From the NCBI GenBank assembly GCA_963678705.1, contig OY783223.1, positions 3,720,001-3,784,000 of the forward strand: 64,000 bases of DNA. The letters run 5' to 3'. The position numbers and the translations under genes were made by a program. Below the pieces are notes generated by a model. It made no database searches and was not told the origin of the DNA. It saw only the letters and a list, made by a program, of their open reading frames with translations. The stretch comes from Panorpa germanica (lineage: Eukaryota > Arthropoda > Insecta > Mecoptera > Panorpidae). Shown in pieces: positions 1-11,137 of this stretch (its first letter is position 1; each line of letters opens with the position of its first letter).

Positions 1-73
1 TTCCGATCCTCAGGTATTGGCTAAAATATTAATTAAATTACATAAATACGTTCATATATTAAAGTATAAATCG

Positions 74-2249
74 CTACAAGAATTCAAAACATTTGTCTAC
101 CTCTACTAGAAAGTCATTCATAAGAGTGTCATCGCCTTTTTCAGGAACTGCAGGTGTTTTCTTCTTTGCTCCAGTGCCCTTCTTTGGCTTTTTTGGAGAT
201 TTGTTTGAATCAACTACAAAGCAACAAAACAAGCAATTAATTGTATATAACTACTCCATTATTTATGTCTGACTATTTAAAATAATTAAATATTCAGATA
301 TTTAATTTAGAGTATTATTTATGAATAAAAATACATCCTCACCAAACTCTTTTACAGCACTGAAAAAGAAAAATAATAAATGTTAAATAATTAATGTGAA
401 TAAAATGTTTGGCTTCTATTTTTACTTAATTAATAATAAATTAATTTACTTCATGTCGACATCTTCTAGTAGCGTGGCACGGGCCTCTTCGAGAGCTTTT
501 TCAGCCTTTTCTGAAACATTAGGCGCGATGTTAACAATAATAGGAATATAATGGATTATACAACTTTGCACTGGATACAAACAGGGCATTTGAAATAGGT
601 TTTACCGTTGAAGGCAATACTGTGGTGATCGGAAACTATTGATTTTATGGAAACGAAGTTTTGACTGAATAAAACTAATTTTGGTGAAGTAATTGTGACT
701 AAACACAATAATTTATTTGTCGTTATGACAGGTCTACAATAAGGAGTTATTTTAGGCGCCTTTTTGTATTTGAATTAACAAAACTACAAGCTAATAATGC
801 GATAAATAATTATTTTTTTTAAATTTAATGCATCAATTTAATACAAATTTTACAAAAATAATATATACAGATGCATCCATTGATTTAGAAAGAAATAAAG
901 CAGGATTTGCTATATATGAACAAATAAATTTAAGATATTATAAATTTAAATTAAATAACAAAGTTTGCTCTTATACTGGTGAAAAATTAGCATTATTAAA
1001 AGCATTGGAAATTAATGAAAATATCAACAATAATAAAATAATAATAATAACGGATTCTTTAAGTGTTTTAAAAAATTTAAATTCTAATGATAACAAATCA
1101 AATAATGATATTTTGACACGCAAAATTAAGGACATGTATTTCAATATAATAAATAAAAATAATACCATAAAATTTATGTGGATACCAGGACATTGTGGAA
1201 TAAGAGGAAGCGAAATTGCGGATAAATTGGTAAAGGAATCAATAAATTTAGAAATTGAGATGAAAGTGAAATTATTATATGTTACATCCAAAGAGATTAT
1301 TATATGTTACATCCAAATTTAAGTAAGAAGAGATGGTTTAGAAATGAGTCCCGCAAAATTATATCAACTATGATCAGAATCAAAAGTAATCATTGTAAAA
1401 CTCCAGCTCACCTGTACAAAATTAATATTAAATCTGACGATAGATGTCAATGTGGTGAAGAAGGAACTTTGGATCATATTATATTTGAATGCATAAATTA
1501 TAGTTTAGAATTCTTTAAAGATCAAAATTGAATAGTGATATATTAGATGCGATTAAAACTTTTCTTGTTAACACTAAATTTTTGTTAAGTGATTCAAAAT
1601 TAATTAGTGAATTATTAAAATATTTAGAAATTTGTAAAATTGAATTATAAATTATAAAAGATGTATAAAAAATGTTTGATGGTGCTATGACGAAAGAAAG
1701 TCAAGGCAAATAAGTAAATAAATATATAAAAAAATACAAGCTAATGTATAAGAGTCAAACATAAGATTTTATTTAAAAATACACAAACTTTGGAAATATT
1801 GTAGCAATTAATTGAGACATAGAAATTGAAATAGAAATTTTAATGTTCTCTATAGTGTTTGTGAAATTTTAGAGGAATAAAATAACAATAAAAGTATTTA
1901 CTTGCGAGTACTTCACGCTTCTTGTTGGCCAAACGTTTGAGTCCATAGAGCAGCATCTGGTAAATTTCCATCGGATTCCTATAACGCTTCAGGGGAACCC
2001 CCCTTCGCATCATATCCATTAATTTGTCACTAATAACGAAATACATTTTAAATGACTACAAGTAAAGCAAGAGTATGTCTGACAAATGATGTGGTTAAAT
2101 GAGAATTACCCTATTGGTTGCAAATCGATTTCTTCTAATCGACGTTCATCTACCAAAATATCTTCGTCGGATATTGCAGCGTCCAGTATTGGATTAAAAA
2201 TAGCACCCTCTTGCGTCAAATCACATAACTCTACAGGTTCAAGACTCAT
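74..2249 (-). CDS. Unrecognised 161-aa protein, five exons including a 17-nt microexon
   Basis: I do not recognise this protein. Exons on the minus strand are 2249-2110, 2029-1902, 510-450, 359-343 and 213-74. Splice phases agree at every junction and the total is 486 nt, or 161 codons plus stop. The N-terminal half is acidic (starts MSLEPVELCDL, with DEDILVDERRLEE). The middle is basic (RRGVPLKRYRNPMEIY, then a KREVLAKKAEKALEEAR helix that could be a short coiled coil). A lysine/proline-rich stretch (SPKKPKKGTGAKKK) comes before a conserved-looking end, VEVDKCFEFL. There is no signal peptide or membrane segment. Exon 4 is only 17 nt. The intron between exons 2 and 3 holds a LINE tail. An acceptor-like TTACAG lies 5 nt upstream of the ATG, so a further 5' exon is possible. 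Confidence 0.7.
796..1734 (+). mobile_element. LINE-A copy 1: 5'-truncated non-LTR retrotransposon tail (RNase H plus CCHC end)
   Basis: The reading frame at 828-1322 is an RNase H domain: IIYTDAS at the first catalytic Asp, YTGEKLALLKAL with the Glu, TDSLSVLK with the second Asp, and WIPGHCGIRGSEIADKL at its end. A second frame, 1304-1531, carries the zinc-knuckle tail CQCGEEGTLDHIIFEC. The two overlap out of phase, and the sequence between them in copy 2 (59222-60338) is missing here, so the element is broken. No reverse transcriptase is present. The 3' end is an A-rich TAAATAAATA tail. The 11-bp TACAAGCTAAT is repeated on both sides (785-795 and 1735-1745) as a target-site duplication. The insertion lies in intron 2 of the minus-strand gene. 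Confidence 0.9.
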
Positions 2250-2308
2250 ATTGATGCTGTAATGGTCTGAGTGCTTTAAAAGAAAAATAACTTGTTATAG
2301 TTCAAATT

Positions 2309-2499
2309 ACGAGAGTTCGGCGGCGACTCATACTTAACACAAGTTGTGGGGTATAAATTGCTGATATAACTAAAAAGCACTGAGTCACTTATTTTTCTAT
2401 AATGTATATAGAAACGATCAAGATAAAATTCATTATCGTATTATAGATTTATACCGCTCTTATAACCTCTTTAAGTATAAGTTGCCGGTGAACTATCGT
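2309..2499. mobile_element. MITE-2 copy 1 (duplicated along with the ALKBH4 fragment)
   Basis: This is a palindromic element of about 191 bp with imperfect terminal inverted repeats of about 50 bp. One end reads ACGAGAGTTCGGCGGCGACT; the other, reverse-complemented, reads ACGATAGTTCACCGGCAACT. It corresponds to 26970-27162 in the ALKBH4 intron. I found no clear target-site duplication. Confidence 0.7.
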
Positions 2500-2603
2500 G
2501 ATTTTGTTTATACTTCAAAAACAACGCAATCCAAGGTTCCAGTGTATTCAATATTTTCTCCTACTTAGTAACAAATGATTGTAATTTTATTTTAATATTT
2601 CAG

Positions 2604-2799
2604 GCGTTCCTTAATAGTTTTGTATGGGGCTGCTCGTTATAAATGGGAACATCGAGTTTTAAGGGAAGATATTTCCGAAAGGAGAGTATGTGTTGCTTAT
2701 AGAGAATTTACTCCTCCATATTTAACTGGTGGAGAAAAACAAGTATTTGGAGAACCAGTCCTATTAAATGCAACAAAATTTTGGCAACACAATTATTAA
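2604..2799 (+). pseudogene. ALKBH4 last-exon fragment
   Basis: The exon is preceded by an intact acceptor (TTTCAG) and is 196 nt, exactly the length of the real ALKBH4 last exon. It stays open to its stop. Five bases differ from the parent exon: three silent, and two that change Lys to Thr and the last residue Asp to Tyr. It keeps the distal His and Arg region (WEHRVLRED, ERRVCVAYRE), but the HxD-bearing exons are absent. No upstream exon is visible, so it is most likely a dead fragment. It could only be expressed if spliced to a new upstream exon. Confidence 0.85.
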
Positions 2800-3023
2800 C
2801 TACAATTAGTGAAATAAATAAATTTTATTATGAAAATATTTATAAAAAAATAAAATACAAAATGATTCAGACGATTTCTTTTATTAATTTTAAATACAAA
2901 AGTAATATACTCTAATATTCTAAAAACGTTTCACAACTTTTTTTTCTTCGATCTAAATACACCAATAGTTTAACGCAATACAATGAAATTCTCACTAGAT
3001 TTAATGTCATTAATTTCTAATTC

Positions 3024-3297
3024 GACGACACAGTGGGCGAGAGCATTGATGCTTGACGCCGACTGCTGTGTCTTCGGGTTCGATCCCCGGACCAGATATA
3101 TATTTTCTGGGTTTGGTTATTATGAACTTATATTGATTATGGTCATATATAATCGTACAGTTATTAGGCAGTGGTGTAGCCCACATATATGAGGCCACGA
3201 CACCATAAATACTGCCAACATTGAAGGAGGTCGTCGGTGATAGGACTCAGCATCGGAAATAGGCCGACGTTAAATAAAAAAAAAAAAAAAAAAAAAA
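3024..3297 (+). mobile_element. tRNA-derived SINE with poly(A) tail
   Basis: The head resembles a tRNA and contains a perfect pol III B box, GGTTCGATCCC, at 3077-3087; the A box is degenerate. About 190 bp of unrelated body follows, then a GTTAAAT plus A tail of about 22 A. The 13-bp TAATTTCTAATTC flanks it exactly at 3011-3023 and 3298-3310. Length, tail and duplication fit a SINE mobilised by a LINE. Confidence 0.88.
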
Positions 3298-3310
3298 TAA
3301 TTTCTAATTC

Positions 3311-4447
3311 AGTAAAATGAATTTTATTGAATCCCCTAATTATATGTGCCCATCAATACTTCCCGTATGGAAATAAGTCCACTATATTAATTAAATATAA
3401 AACTAAAATATATTTAGAAACTGACAAATTATTTATTTATTTAGATTGCATTTTTTTAATCAGTGATTAAAAAAATGTCTCTCGCTATAATGCAACTATT
3501 TAATTTATTTGTGATATATTGCAAAATGTCGCAAATGTGAATCCTTCAGAGAAATAAATGAACAGGGGCCCGCCCTATTCCAGAATCTTGCAAACTGTAA
3601 TCGTGATCCAACAGATATGATTTATATGAGTGAAACATTTTACGAATCACTTTTAAAGTATTCCTGAATTTTGTTATAATTATTATTATAGTTTAGAAAT
3701 ACTCTTTTAAAAGTGATTTATGATTACTGAGACATTATGATTAATTAGATATTCAATCGTAAAATGCAAGTATGAAAAAATGAGACACGCGGTATAAGAC
3801 AAAGTGAATGAATATAATATATGTCCTGAAAAGATACGCAATGTCCATAAATAATAATAAACTTAAATCTGTATTTTAAATATAATAATGTCACTATTTT
3901 AAGTATAATAATAGTGTAATTTATATATACAAACAATTTATATTATAAATAAAAAATGGAATAATATAAAATGACAACTTACTTGGTAATGGTCTGAAAT
4001 CACAATGCTAAAGAACGCATATAGACCGTCTAAGTATTGCACTCGTGGATTCTCTTTTGTGCGGGAAACAAGATGTACAATATTAACGAACTCCAGAACG
4101 TTGGTCGAAGGGGCCTGTATAGTCAGTTAATTGAAATTATTTTTATTTTACACCTGTTGATTTCCAATCTTAACAACTTGTTTTATAAACGCCTAACGAA
4201 ATGTTGTTATCATTTATTTTTAAATAAGAAATAAATTGATTCAGTAGAATAATTATTGGCTTTCATCTTTGGTACATAAGAACTTTTTTTCGTGATGGGC
4301 GAATTGCACAATAGCGCACAGTTAGAAGCGTGCGTGCATATACAAGTACCGCGAGCATTGATGTGTCGTCTAAAAAGGATTTTAAGATCTTAATCTGTAA
4401 CTTTTTCTCATTTCTTCGGCTAATGTAATATTCATTTGTTTCTTAAA
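3311..4447. other. AT-rich intergenic stretch, no gene seen
   Basis: Only short, low-complexity reading frames occur here. I see no splice-consistent exon, RNA gene or clear repeat boundary. Confidence 0.6.
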
Positions 4448-4885
4448 CTGGTTGCCCCGAATCTACCCGAAGCGAATGTGATAACAACTGTTGTTAGTGT
4501 ATGCGAGTGAGATAAAACACGAGAAAGACATACGAAGTTTTCAACAAAAACGAACACGAGCTATATTATCGAGCAGTGTATCGTAACTCTATAGAATTTT
4601 TAACAATAGCAAAACTGGTGATTCTATTATGTTATATTTGATTGTATGTATGTATTTAAATACTTTTCAATAGTATTCGTAAACATCTCTGTTGATGAAA
4701 CCAACAATGCCCTGCGACCGAGAAATATAGTCGCTGAATATATGTACAAAACCAGTTTAAAATCAGTTTAGTTACGTTCGTACCGTGTGTTTTATTTCAC
4801 TCGTAAACACGTTCGCTCTTTAACTAACAACACAATTGTAATCATATTCTCTTCGGGCAGATTCGGGGCTAAGGTTTGCAACCAG
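4448..4885. mobile_element. MITE-4 core copy with long inverted ends
   Basis: The ends CTGGTTGCCCCGAATCTACC (left) and GGGGCTAAGGTTTGCAACCAG without its first base (right) are inverted repeats. The similarity runs inward for about 100 bp on each side, with AACAACTGTTGTTAG matching CTAACAACACAATTG. The interior (4562-4760) matches 13383-13600 closely, for example CTCTATAGAATTTTTAACAA and CCCTGCGACC. This copy lacks the outer CTTTAATG ends found at 13186-13869. Confidence 0.65.
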
Positions 4886-5030
4886 TCGCGTTGTGTGCTG
4901 AGCGCCTTAATTTGGCGAACTTTAGTTGCAATTTTATTTCATAATATTAACAAATAAATGAATATCATTCTAGTCCAATTCATGTGCACGCTGTCAAAGA
5001 AAAAGTTACAAAAGGTTTTTATAGTATTAT

Positions 5031-5180
5031 TTATGTAGTGGGAATAGCTTTGCTTCCATGACCAACATTTCGAGACGTTTCCGTTCTTTTTCTTTTCCTA
5101 TCCTCTTCTCTTAACGCACAAGTAAACGCAACAAGGTCTTCCAACGCATCTCTTTCATCATCTTCTAAAAGGGTACGGAT
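5031..5180 (-). CDS. Orphan terminal coding exon, no upstream partner found
   Basis: On the minus strand an acceptor (TATTTTGATTTCAG) opens a 50-codon phase-0 frame ending in TAA. It encodes IRTLLEDDERDALEDLV, then FTCALREEDRKRKRTETSR and ends KAIPTT. The composition (acidic amphipathic part, then a basic RKRKR run) looks like real protein. I found no convincing upstream exon between it and the carboxylesterase start. It may be the 3' end of a gene spanning the esterase, a duplicated gene fragment, or chance. Confidence 0.35.
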   Translation of the reverse strand: MRTLLEDDERDALEDLVAFTCALREEDRKRKRTETSRNVGHGSKAIPTT

Positions 5181-5771
5181 CTGAAATCAAAATACTCCTG
5201 CTGAAAATACCATTATTCGTGTTACAATGTTTGAAATAAATCGCCCGACGCTGATATATGAACGCATACTGATATTCAGTAGAATCAGTAGAATCGCAAA
5301 ATTGCATATCAGGTCATCCCTACGTCCCGTTTTGACGTAGTAGCAAAAGGCATACCTCTACGTAGCATAATAACAAAGGTAGACAAAGGTATAATAAAAT
5401 TAGCTATGCGCCCAAAAACAAAACGTTCAAATCGAATTTAATTCAATCTTAAACATTAAAGCATCTTAAATATTTTAATTCAGATACAAAGGTCGCCTAA
5501 ATTATAATTCTAAATATAATTGGGCATTTATTTTAACCAAATGTAAACACTGAGTAATGAATGTCACAATTAGATTTATTTATTTTTTTTAATTTAATTT
5601 ATTTAGCCTTGCCATAGACTATTTTTTATGTACATTTTTACATGAAATTTGTAATTTTATGTTGTTACAATTGGTTACTTATTTCAATAATTAATTTTTA
5701 ATCACCTAATAAAAATTTAAGATTTCTTTATTTATTAACGCTAATCTGTAGGTCAAAGCTAATCATATTAA

Positions 5772-5815
5772 TGACGTCAATCTATAAAAGCAAAAAATAT
5801 TGTTTAGACATTAGT
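5772..5815 (+). promoter_or_regulatory. Carboxylesterase core promoter: CRE palindrome plus TATA box
   Basis: A perfect TGACGTCA (5772-5779) lies directly upstream of TATAAAAG (5783-5790). The start codon is 60 bp further on. An initiator around 5811-5815 would sit at the usual 25-30 bp from the TATA box. The function is inferred from motif and spacing only. Confidence 0.6.
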
Positions 5816-5850
5816 ATTGCTTCGATACACTTTGTTAGAACCAGTCGAAA

Positions 5851-8416
5851 ATGAAAGAACTATTTCTATGTGTACATATTGTTGCAGCAGTTCTAGGAAC
5901 GGTTTATTGTGAATTGGGGCCTATTGTTGTTACTGATAAGGGCGCAGTGCAAGGGGTAGTCGATAAAACTGTTTGGAATAAAACGTACTATAGTTTTTGG
6001 GGTATTCCTTATGCGAAACCTCCCCTAAATGAGCTAAGATTTATGGTAAGTTTGCGAATTTTAATTTAATTACATCACAAATGCTATAATTGTTGTACAA
6101 GTGATTGAGGGAAACCATTTTTTGATAGATTCTTAGATTAAATTTTTATTTATACGCTAAAAATAATGTTTACTTATAAAACCCGAAGTTTCAGAATTTT
6201 TTACTGTTATACACAAAAAATCACTCGATAGAATTTTGAATAAATTTAAGAGAGTAAAGAAAAATGATTTTTAAACAAATTAAAAAAATATATAACACTT
6301 CATCGTTTTCTATTTGAAATATAATAATCATATTTTAATATGTTTTTGTTTTAATTCCAACAAGTTATTTTCATGATGAATAGAAATCCGGCAACGCTGT
6401 TCGCAAAATAATCTAGATTAGTGTAGAATAAAGAACGGGATTTTAAATTTTTGATGCACTTTTAACTATGCATACATTTTGCAACGTTGGCAGGTCATAT
6501 TTATAATTAATATTTTCTCATAACACTTATAATAATGTTTACATGTCTCGATAAACAAATAAATAAACTTTAGGCTCCTCACGAAATAGATGAATGGGAA
6601 AACATTAAAGATGCCACGCGAATGAAACCAATGTGTCCACAAAGAAGTCCAATAGATGGAAGACAAGGAGAAGAAGACTGTCTCTATTTAAATGTTTTTA
6701 CACCAAATCTACCAACAATACATAACACAAAAAGGAATCTCCTACCAGTAATGGTCTGGATTCACGGTGGTAGTTTCAATCTCGGGTCCGGACATGTCAA
6801 TGATCAATATCCAGATTTCTTTATGGAAGAAAATGTTATTTGGGTTTCTTTCAACTACAGACTTGGAGTATTGGGATTTTTAAGATCCCATACATTAAAT
6901 GTCTCAGGAAACGCTGGAATGAAGGACCAAGTCGAAGTCCTTAAATGGGTCAGAACAAATATTCATAAATTTGGTGGTGATTGTGAAAAAGTGACTATAA
7001 TCGGATGGAGTGCTGGGGCGGCTTCTGTTCATTACCACATGATGTCCCCAATGAGTCAAGGATTGTTTCATAAAACAATTCTGCAAAGCGGGAATGCTAT
7101 TCTTCCTTGGGCTTTTACAAACCAAGAAGAAACAATGAGCAATTCTTTGTGCTATGATTTATTCAAGGAAAATTGCACCGAAAACTCTTTAAAATTATTA
7201 CAGAAAGAAAATATTGGTAATATAATAGAATTCTTTTGTCATAAATATGAACTTTCTCCTGGAATATTTCCATTTTGTATGGTACCAAGTGTAGATGATA
7301 CCTTTTTAACAGAAAGCCCCTTCACAAAAATAAAAAATAATGTATTAACTCAAGTACCAGTTCTCATAGGATTTAATTCGAATGAAGGAAATGTACGACA
7401 TTTTTACAACGAAAATGTTGTCCTTGATTTAGAAACCTTAAACTTTTTAATATCTATGATTTGCATGAGCCAAAGTATGGATTTTTCCAATAAGTCGTTT
7501 GAAGACATTGAATCTCTGATTCTATCGCACAATAACGATTTAAACACAGATGATTTAAACTATCGGCTGATACAAGCAGATTCTGAATGTGTTGCATTTC
7601 ATGGAACCAGCGAATCGGTTAATCTCTTGAGGAGACAGTTCCTACCCTCTGACTGTAATGAAATAAATGTAGGAAAAACTTCCAAATTTCCTATTTATTT
7701 TTACCGATTCTCATTTGATGGTAATTTTAATTTCGTCAAGTTAAAAGAGGGCGTGAGGGCATTACCAGGAGCTTCGCATGGCGACGAGATGGGGTATTTG
7801 TTTAGAAATAAAACTTTAAATGACGAATTTTATAATACGGATTCAAAAGAACTTATAACTTTGAAGAGGATGGTTAAAATGTGGACCAATTTCGCAAAAA
7901 CAAAGTAAGTATATTTTCGTCACTTTATGTCTTTTTAAACTATCATTATATTATTTGTTTGTTAAAGAATTTGAATATAGACGCTCACTAGACCTTGCTT
8001 TTATTTACCAACTTTACACCAGGCTATATATATAACTGCTGAGTTACGCCATGCACTTTAATTATTATTTTTCCAAGTATTTCACCACCATTCTATTCCT
8101 TTCATCCACATTCTTCTAATCTTTTCTTACCCCGTTCTTTTCCCTTGTACATTTGTGCTTCTACATTTTCTAATTCATCTGTTATCCTGTTCAATTATTT
8201 TGTTGTTTTGCAACCATTTGAAAACTGAAATTATATGATTTCTTTAATTATATTTATAGTAATCCAACACCGGAAATAACTGAACTGCTTCCTGTAAAAT
8301 GGCTTCCCGTGACAAGAGAAACAAAGTACATGTTGGATATCGATGAGGAACTGACAATGATGCAAAATTTTAATGAAACTTTAGTTAATTTTTATTCTCA
8401 ATTTTATAATTTTTAG
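5851..8416 (+). CDS. Secreted carboxylesterase (type B, alpha/beta hydrolase)
   Basis: Exons are 5851-6045, 6574-7904 and 8260-8416, giving 560 aa. A signal peptide (KELFLCVHIVAAVLGTVYC) precedes the mature start near residue 21. Family marks are YSFWGIPYAKPP, EDCLYLNVF, the oxyanion-hole HGGSF, and the triad: nucleophile Ser211 in GWSAG, Glu336 in NSNEG and His467 in GASHGDE. The full triad predicts an active ester hydrolase, unlike neuroligins or glutactins. The nucleophile elbow is GWSAG where most insect carboxylesterases have GESAG, which may alter substrate choice. Candidate substrates are odorants, hormones or xenobiotics; the sequence does not say which. The gene stands alone with its own TATA promoter. 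An AATAAA lies about 20 bp past the stop. Confidence 0.93.
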
Positions 8417-8984
8417 AAATTGAAATATACTTTAAAATAAAATTTTAGAAAAGCATATCAATATCCCTATTGCTTTTTGTATAATTTATATAAATATGCA
8501 TATAATTACTTACTCACATTTTCAAAAACGAACCCCAAGGAGCTTAGGGCGACTTTGCTGTATAAGTGTTTAGCAAAATTCTTGGATTCCATTTTGCTTT
8601 TATAATTGGTCTCCACTTCCTTATTTTGTATTTCAAATTATTAACAAATAAATGTTAGACATTTGGAAGAAGGGTGTAATATTAAAACTGTTCTTGAAAC
8701 ACAAACATTGAAAATTATTAAAAACTAGTAAAAGACAAATCAAGAAGCCGCTCATTAAAACTGAAGATATATGAATTGTAACTTAATATATTTAAAATAA
8801 ATTTCGCTTACAAATCTATGAAATTATACAGAAGTATTTAAAAATTGGACAAAATAATGTTATTCTCATTTAGAATAAGCAATCATAAGATGCAATTCAT
8901 ATTCCAAATTGTTTCTCTATAAGATTATTGTTTGGTGCATATTATCCAAGCAACCCCTTAAACAAATATTGTTGTATTATATTT
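8417..8984. other. AT-rich gap between carboxylesterase and RNPS1
   Basis: It holds the 3' flanks of two converging genes. I see no coding exon or repeat in it. Confidence 0.6.
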
Positions 8985-11137
8985 TCAACGAGAACTGCTT
9001 GAACTTGAACGACTATGTCTCCTACGCCTTTGTGGGCTGCGTGATCTCCTTCTTTGGGGGCTCCTACGGCGTGGTGGGCTACGGCGGCGATATCTAGAAA
9101 AAACAATACATTATATATAATTTTTTAACATTTTATAAAAAAAATAATTTCCTTAATTAATATACCTCATTGGTGATCTACCCCAACGAGGAGGTGGCCG
9201 TCTTCCTGGTGGTAAAGGAGAGGGTCTCCTTTGTATAGGAGGCCTTGGTTTTGGAAGCAACACTGGAGCTGTAGTAATTTCTTGCCCATCAACTTGACCT
9301 ACAAAAAATGTAATAAGAAACATATAAAAAATAAACAATTATAGTTTTATTTTATAACACCCAACAAACCTCCATCCATATGCTTCATTGCATTCTCTGC
9401 TTCATCAGGATTAGTGTATTCTACATAAGCAAAACCTTTACCATGATGTGGATGCATACGATCTGGAGGGAACTCCACATTCTTAATTGTACCATACACT
9501 GAAAATATTTCCAAAACATGTTCTCTAGTCACGTTTCTAGTCAGTTGACCAATGTGTATACGAGTAGGTCTTGGAGTTACAGAACGTTCCCTTCGTTTAC
9601 GTCGAGGTGATTGTGATCTGGATCTGCCTTTAACCTTAGGCTTATCTGCAGCCTGTGGTGAAGATCTCTTAATATCTGGCTCCCTTTCACGGCTTTTCTC
9701 ACGGTCCTTATCCGTGTCCCGAACATTCCTATCCCTCTCACGTTCCTTTTCTCGCTTATCTTTACCAGGACTCTTGCTACGCGAATGGGTTCTAGAAAAA
9801 CACATTTCAAACATCAAAGTTTATTAAACTTATTTTGTTTATTTAATAACATCGAAGCATGCTATGTTGCTTTTGTTGATCATAAGAGTTGTCAAAAATT
9901 ACCTTCGTTTTGGTCTGACACGATCAGCCCCGCTGCTTGAAGATGATGATGAAGTTGAGCTGCTGGAGCTACTAGAGCTTGAACTGCTTGAACGAGAAGA
10001 AGACGACCGTGAGCTGCTACTATCTGAAGAACTACAATATAACTAGATTCGTTACATACATACATTTAATCCGTTTAATAGAATATAAAAAATGGATAAG
10101 CAATTACATTTTGTACTAACCACTAGACATACTTTTGCTGAATATTAGTAGACCAGTCATAAACTTACCATAATTTATTTAGCTGAACCAATTGTAAATA
10201 TTTAATAAACAAAGATAATATTGTATATGTATGTATATATAAGATAAGAGTATAGAACACTATAAATATAGTTATATATAATTTTTAACTTAAATATATA
10301 TATCCATCTTTCTAACCTATGACTGCTGTCACTGCTAGACGAGCCCGAACGTTTCTTTTTTACTTGTCGAGTTTTTTCCTTTTTCTTTTCTTTATCAGAG
10401 GCATCAGGTGAACGATTACGTGCCCTACATTAAAATTTATTTTAAATTCAATTGTAATCAATTATTAAAATGCATTTTAACAAGAAAATGCCGCAGATGC
10501 AATCTGTTAAAGCCACTGTAATAACACAATACTCACATTATAATCTAAGTAAATTAAAAGGTTTAAACCCTAATTTCTATGGTAACAAATTTATGGTATG
10601 AAAATTATTTTGTTCTTTAATTAACATCTGTAGTTATTACTACAGTATAATATAAATGTTACTATAAAAACATATTAAAAAGAAAGCTCATTCGCCGCTA
10701 ACACCATCACTAACACAATATAAACTGAGCTGAACTGAGCCAAGTAGGGCTAATGATGTGTTATCTCTACTATTTCTGGGGCTAATGTTAAAAAACTTTA
10801 TTTGTATATTAATATATTGTACTTCTTAACAGATTAATAATAGTCTCATTATCATAATAAAAACACAAGTATTTTTCAGAAATATATCAGTTATATCGGT
10901 AAAAGGAATTAAACAAATAGTCAATATTAGAATATCATTCTCAGGTTTGTCTTTGGACCAGATGCACCAGAGATCCGGAAATGCATATTCAATAAAAGTT
11001 AAATTTGAATTTTAAAATATGAATCTTAAAAATAATTAGAAACAATAATTATAAGATCGCAATAAATGTACTACTTACTTTGTAAAATATAACTTCGCCA
11101 AATTTAAAATCAATTGTTTTTCTTTCATGCTTGACAT
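8985..11137 (-). CDS. RNPS1: RNA-binding protein RNPS1 (exon-junction complex / splicing activator)
   Basis: Six phase-consistent exons on the minus strand: 11137-11079, 10424-10317, 10031-9903, 9791-9370, 9298-9166 and 9093-8985 (319 aa). Order of domains: a short N-terminus, a lysine-rich block, a long serine tract, an RS/RE-rich region, one RRM with RNP2 IHIGQL and RNP1 KGFAYVEY, a proline/arginine segment, and a terminal RS tail ending RHSRSSSSSSR. HMDGGQVDGQEIT after the RRM is a strong RNPS1 signature. RNPS1 is known as a nuclear peripheral component of the exon-junction complex that joins ASAP/PSAP and affects splicing and mRNA surveillance. The first exon (MSSMKEKQLILN) is the least certain part, supported only by phase and a good donor. 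Confidence 0.93.

Larger units (their letters stand above)
2303..2958 (+). repeat. Inverted segmental duplication of the ALKBH4 last intron and exon
   Basis: About 656 bp here match, on the opposite strand, 26494-27168, which spans part of the last intron, the last exon and the 3' flank of ALKBH4. The match includes intronic sequence and a MITE, so this is a DNA-level copy and not a processed mRNA. It starts about 6 bp outside the MITE-2 end (CAAATTACGAGAG in both copies) and ends at CTTCGATCTAAAT. Confidence 0.9.

Noticed and set aside
2983-3192. 69-aa frame near 3 kb
   Set aside because: It lies across the SINE body and is explained by it.
9552-9827. 91-aa plus-strand frame rich in Leu, Ser and Arg
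   Set aside because: It is antisense to the RS-rich region of RNPS1.
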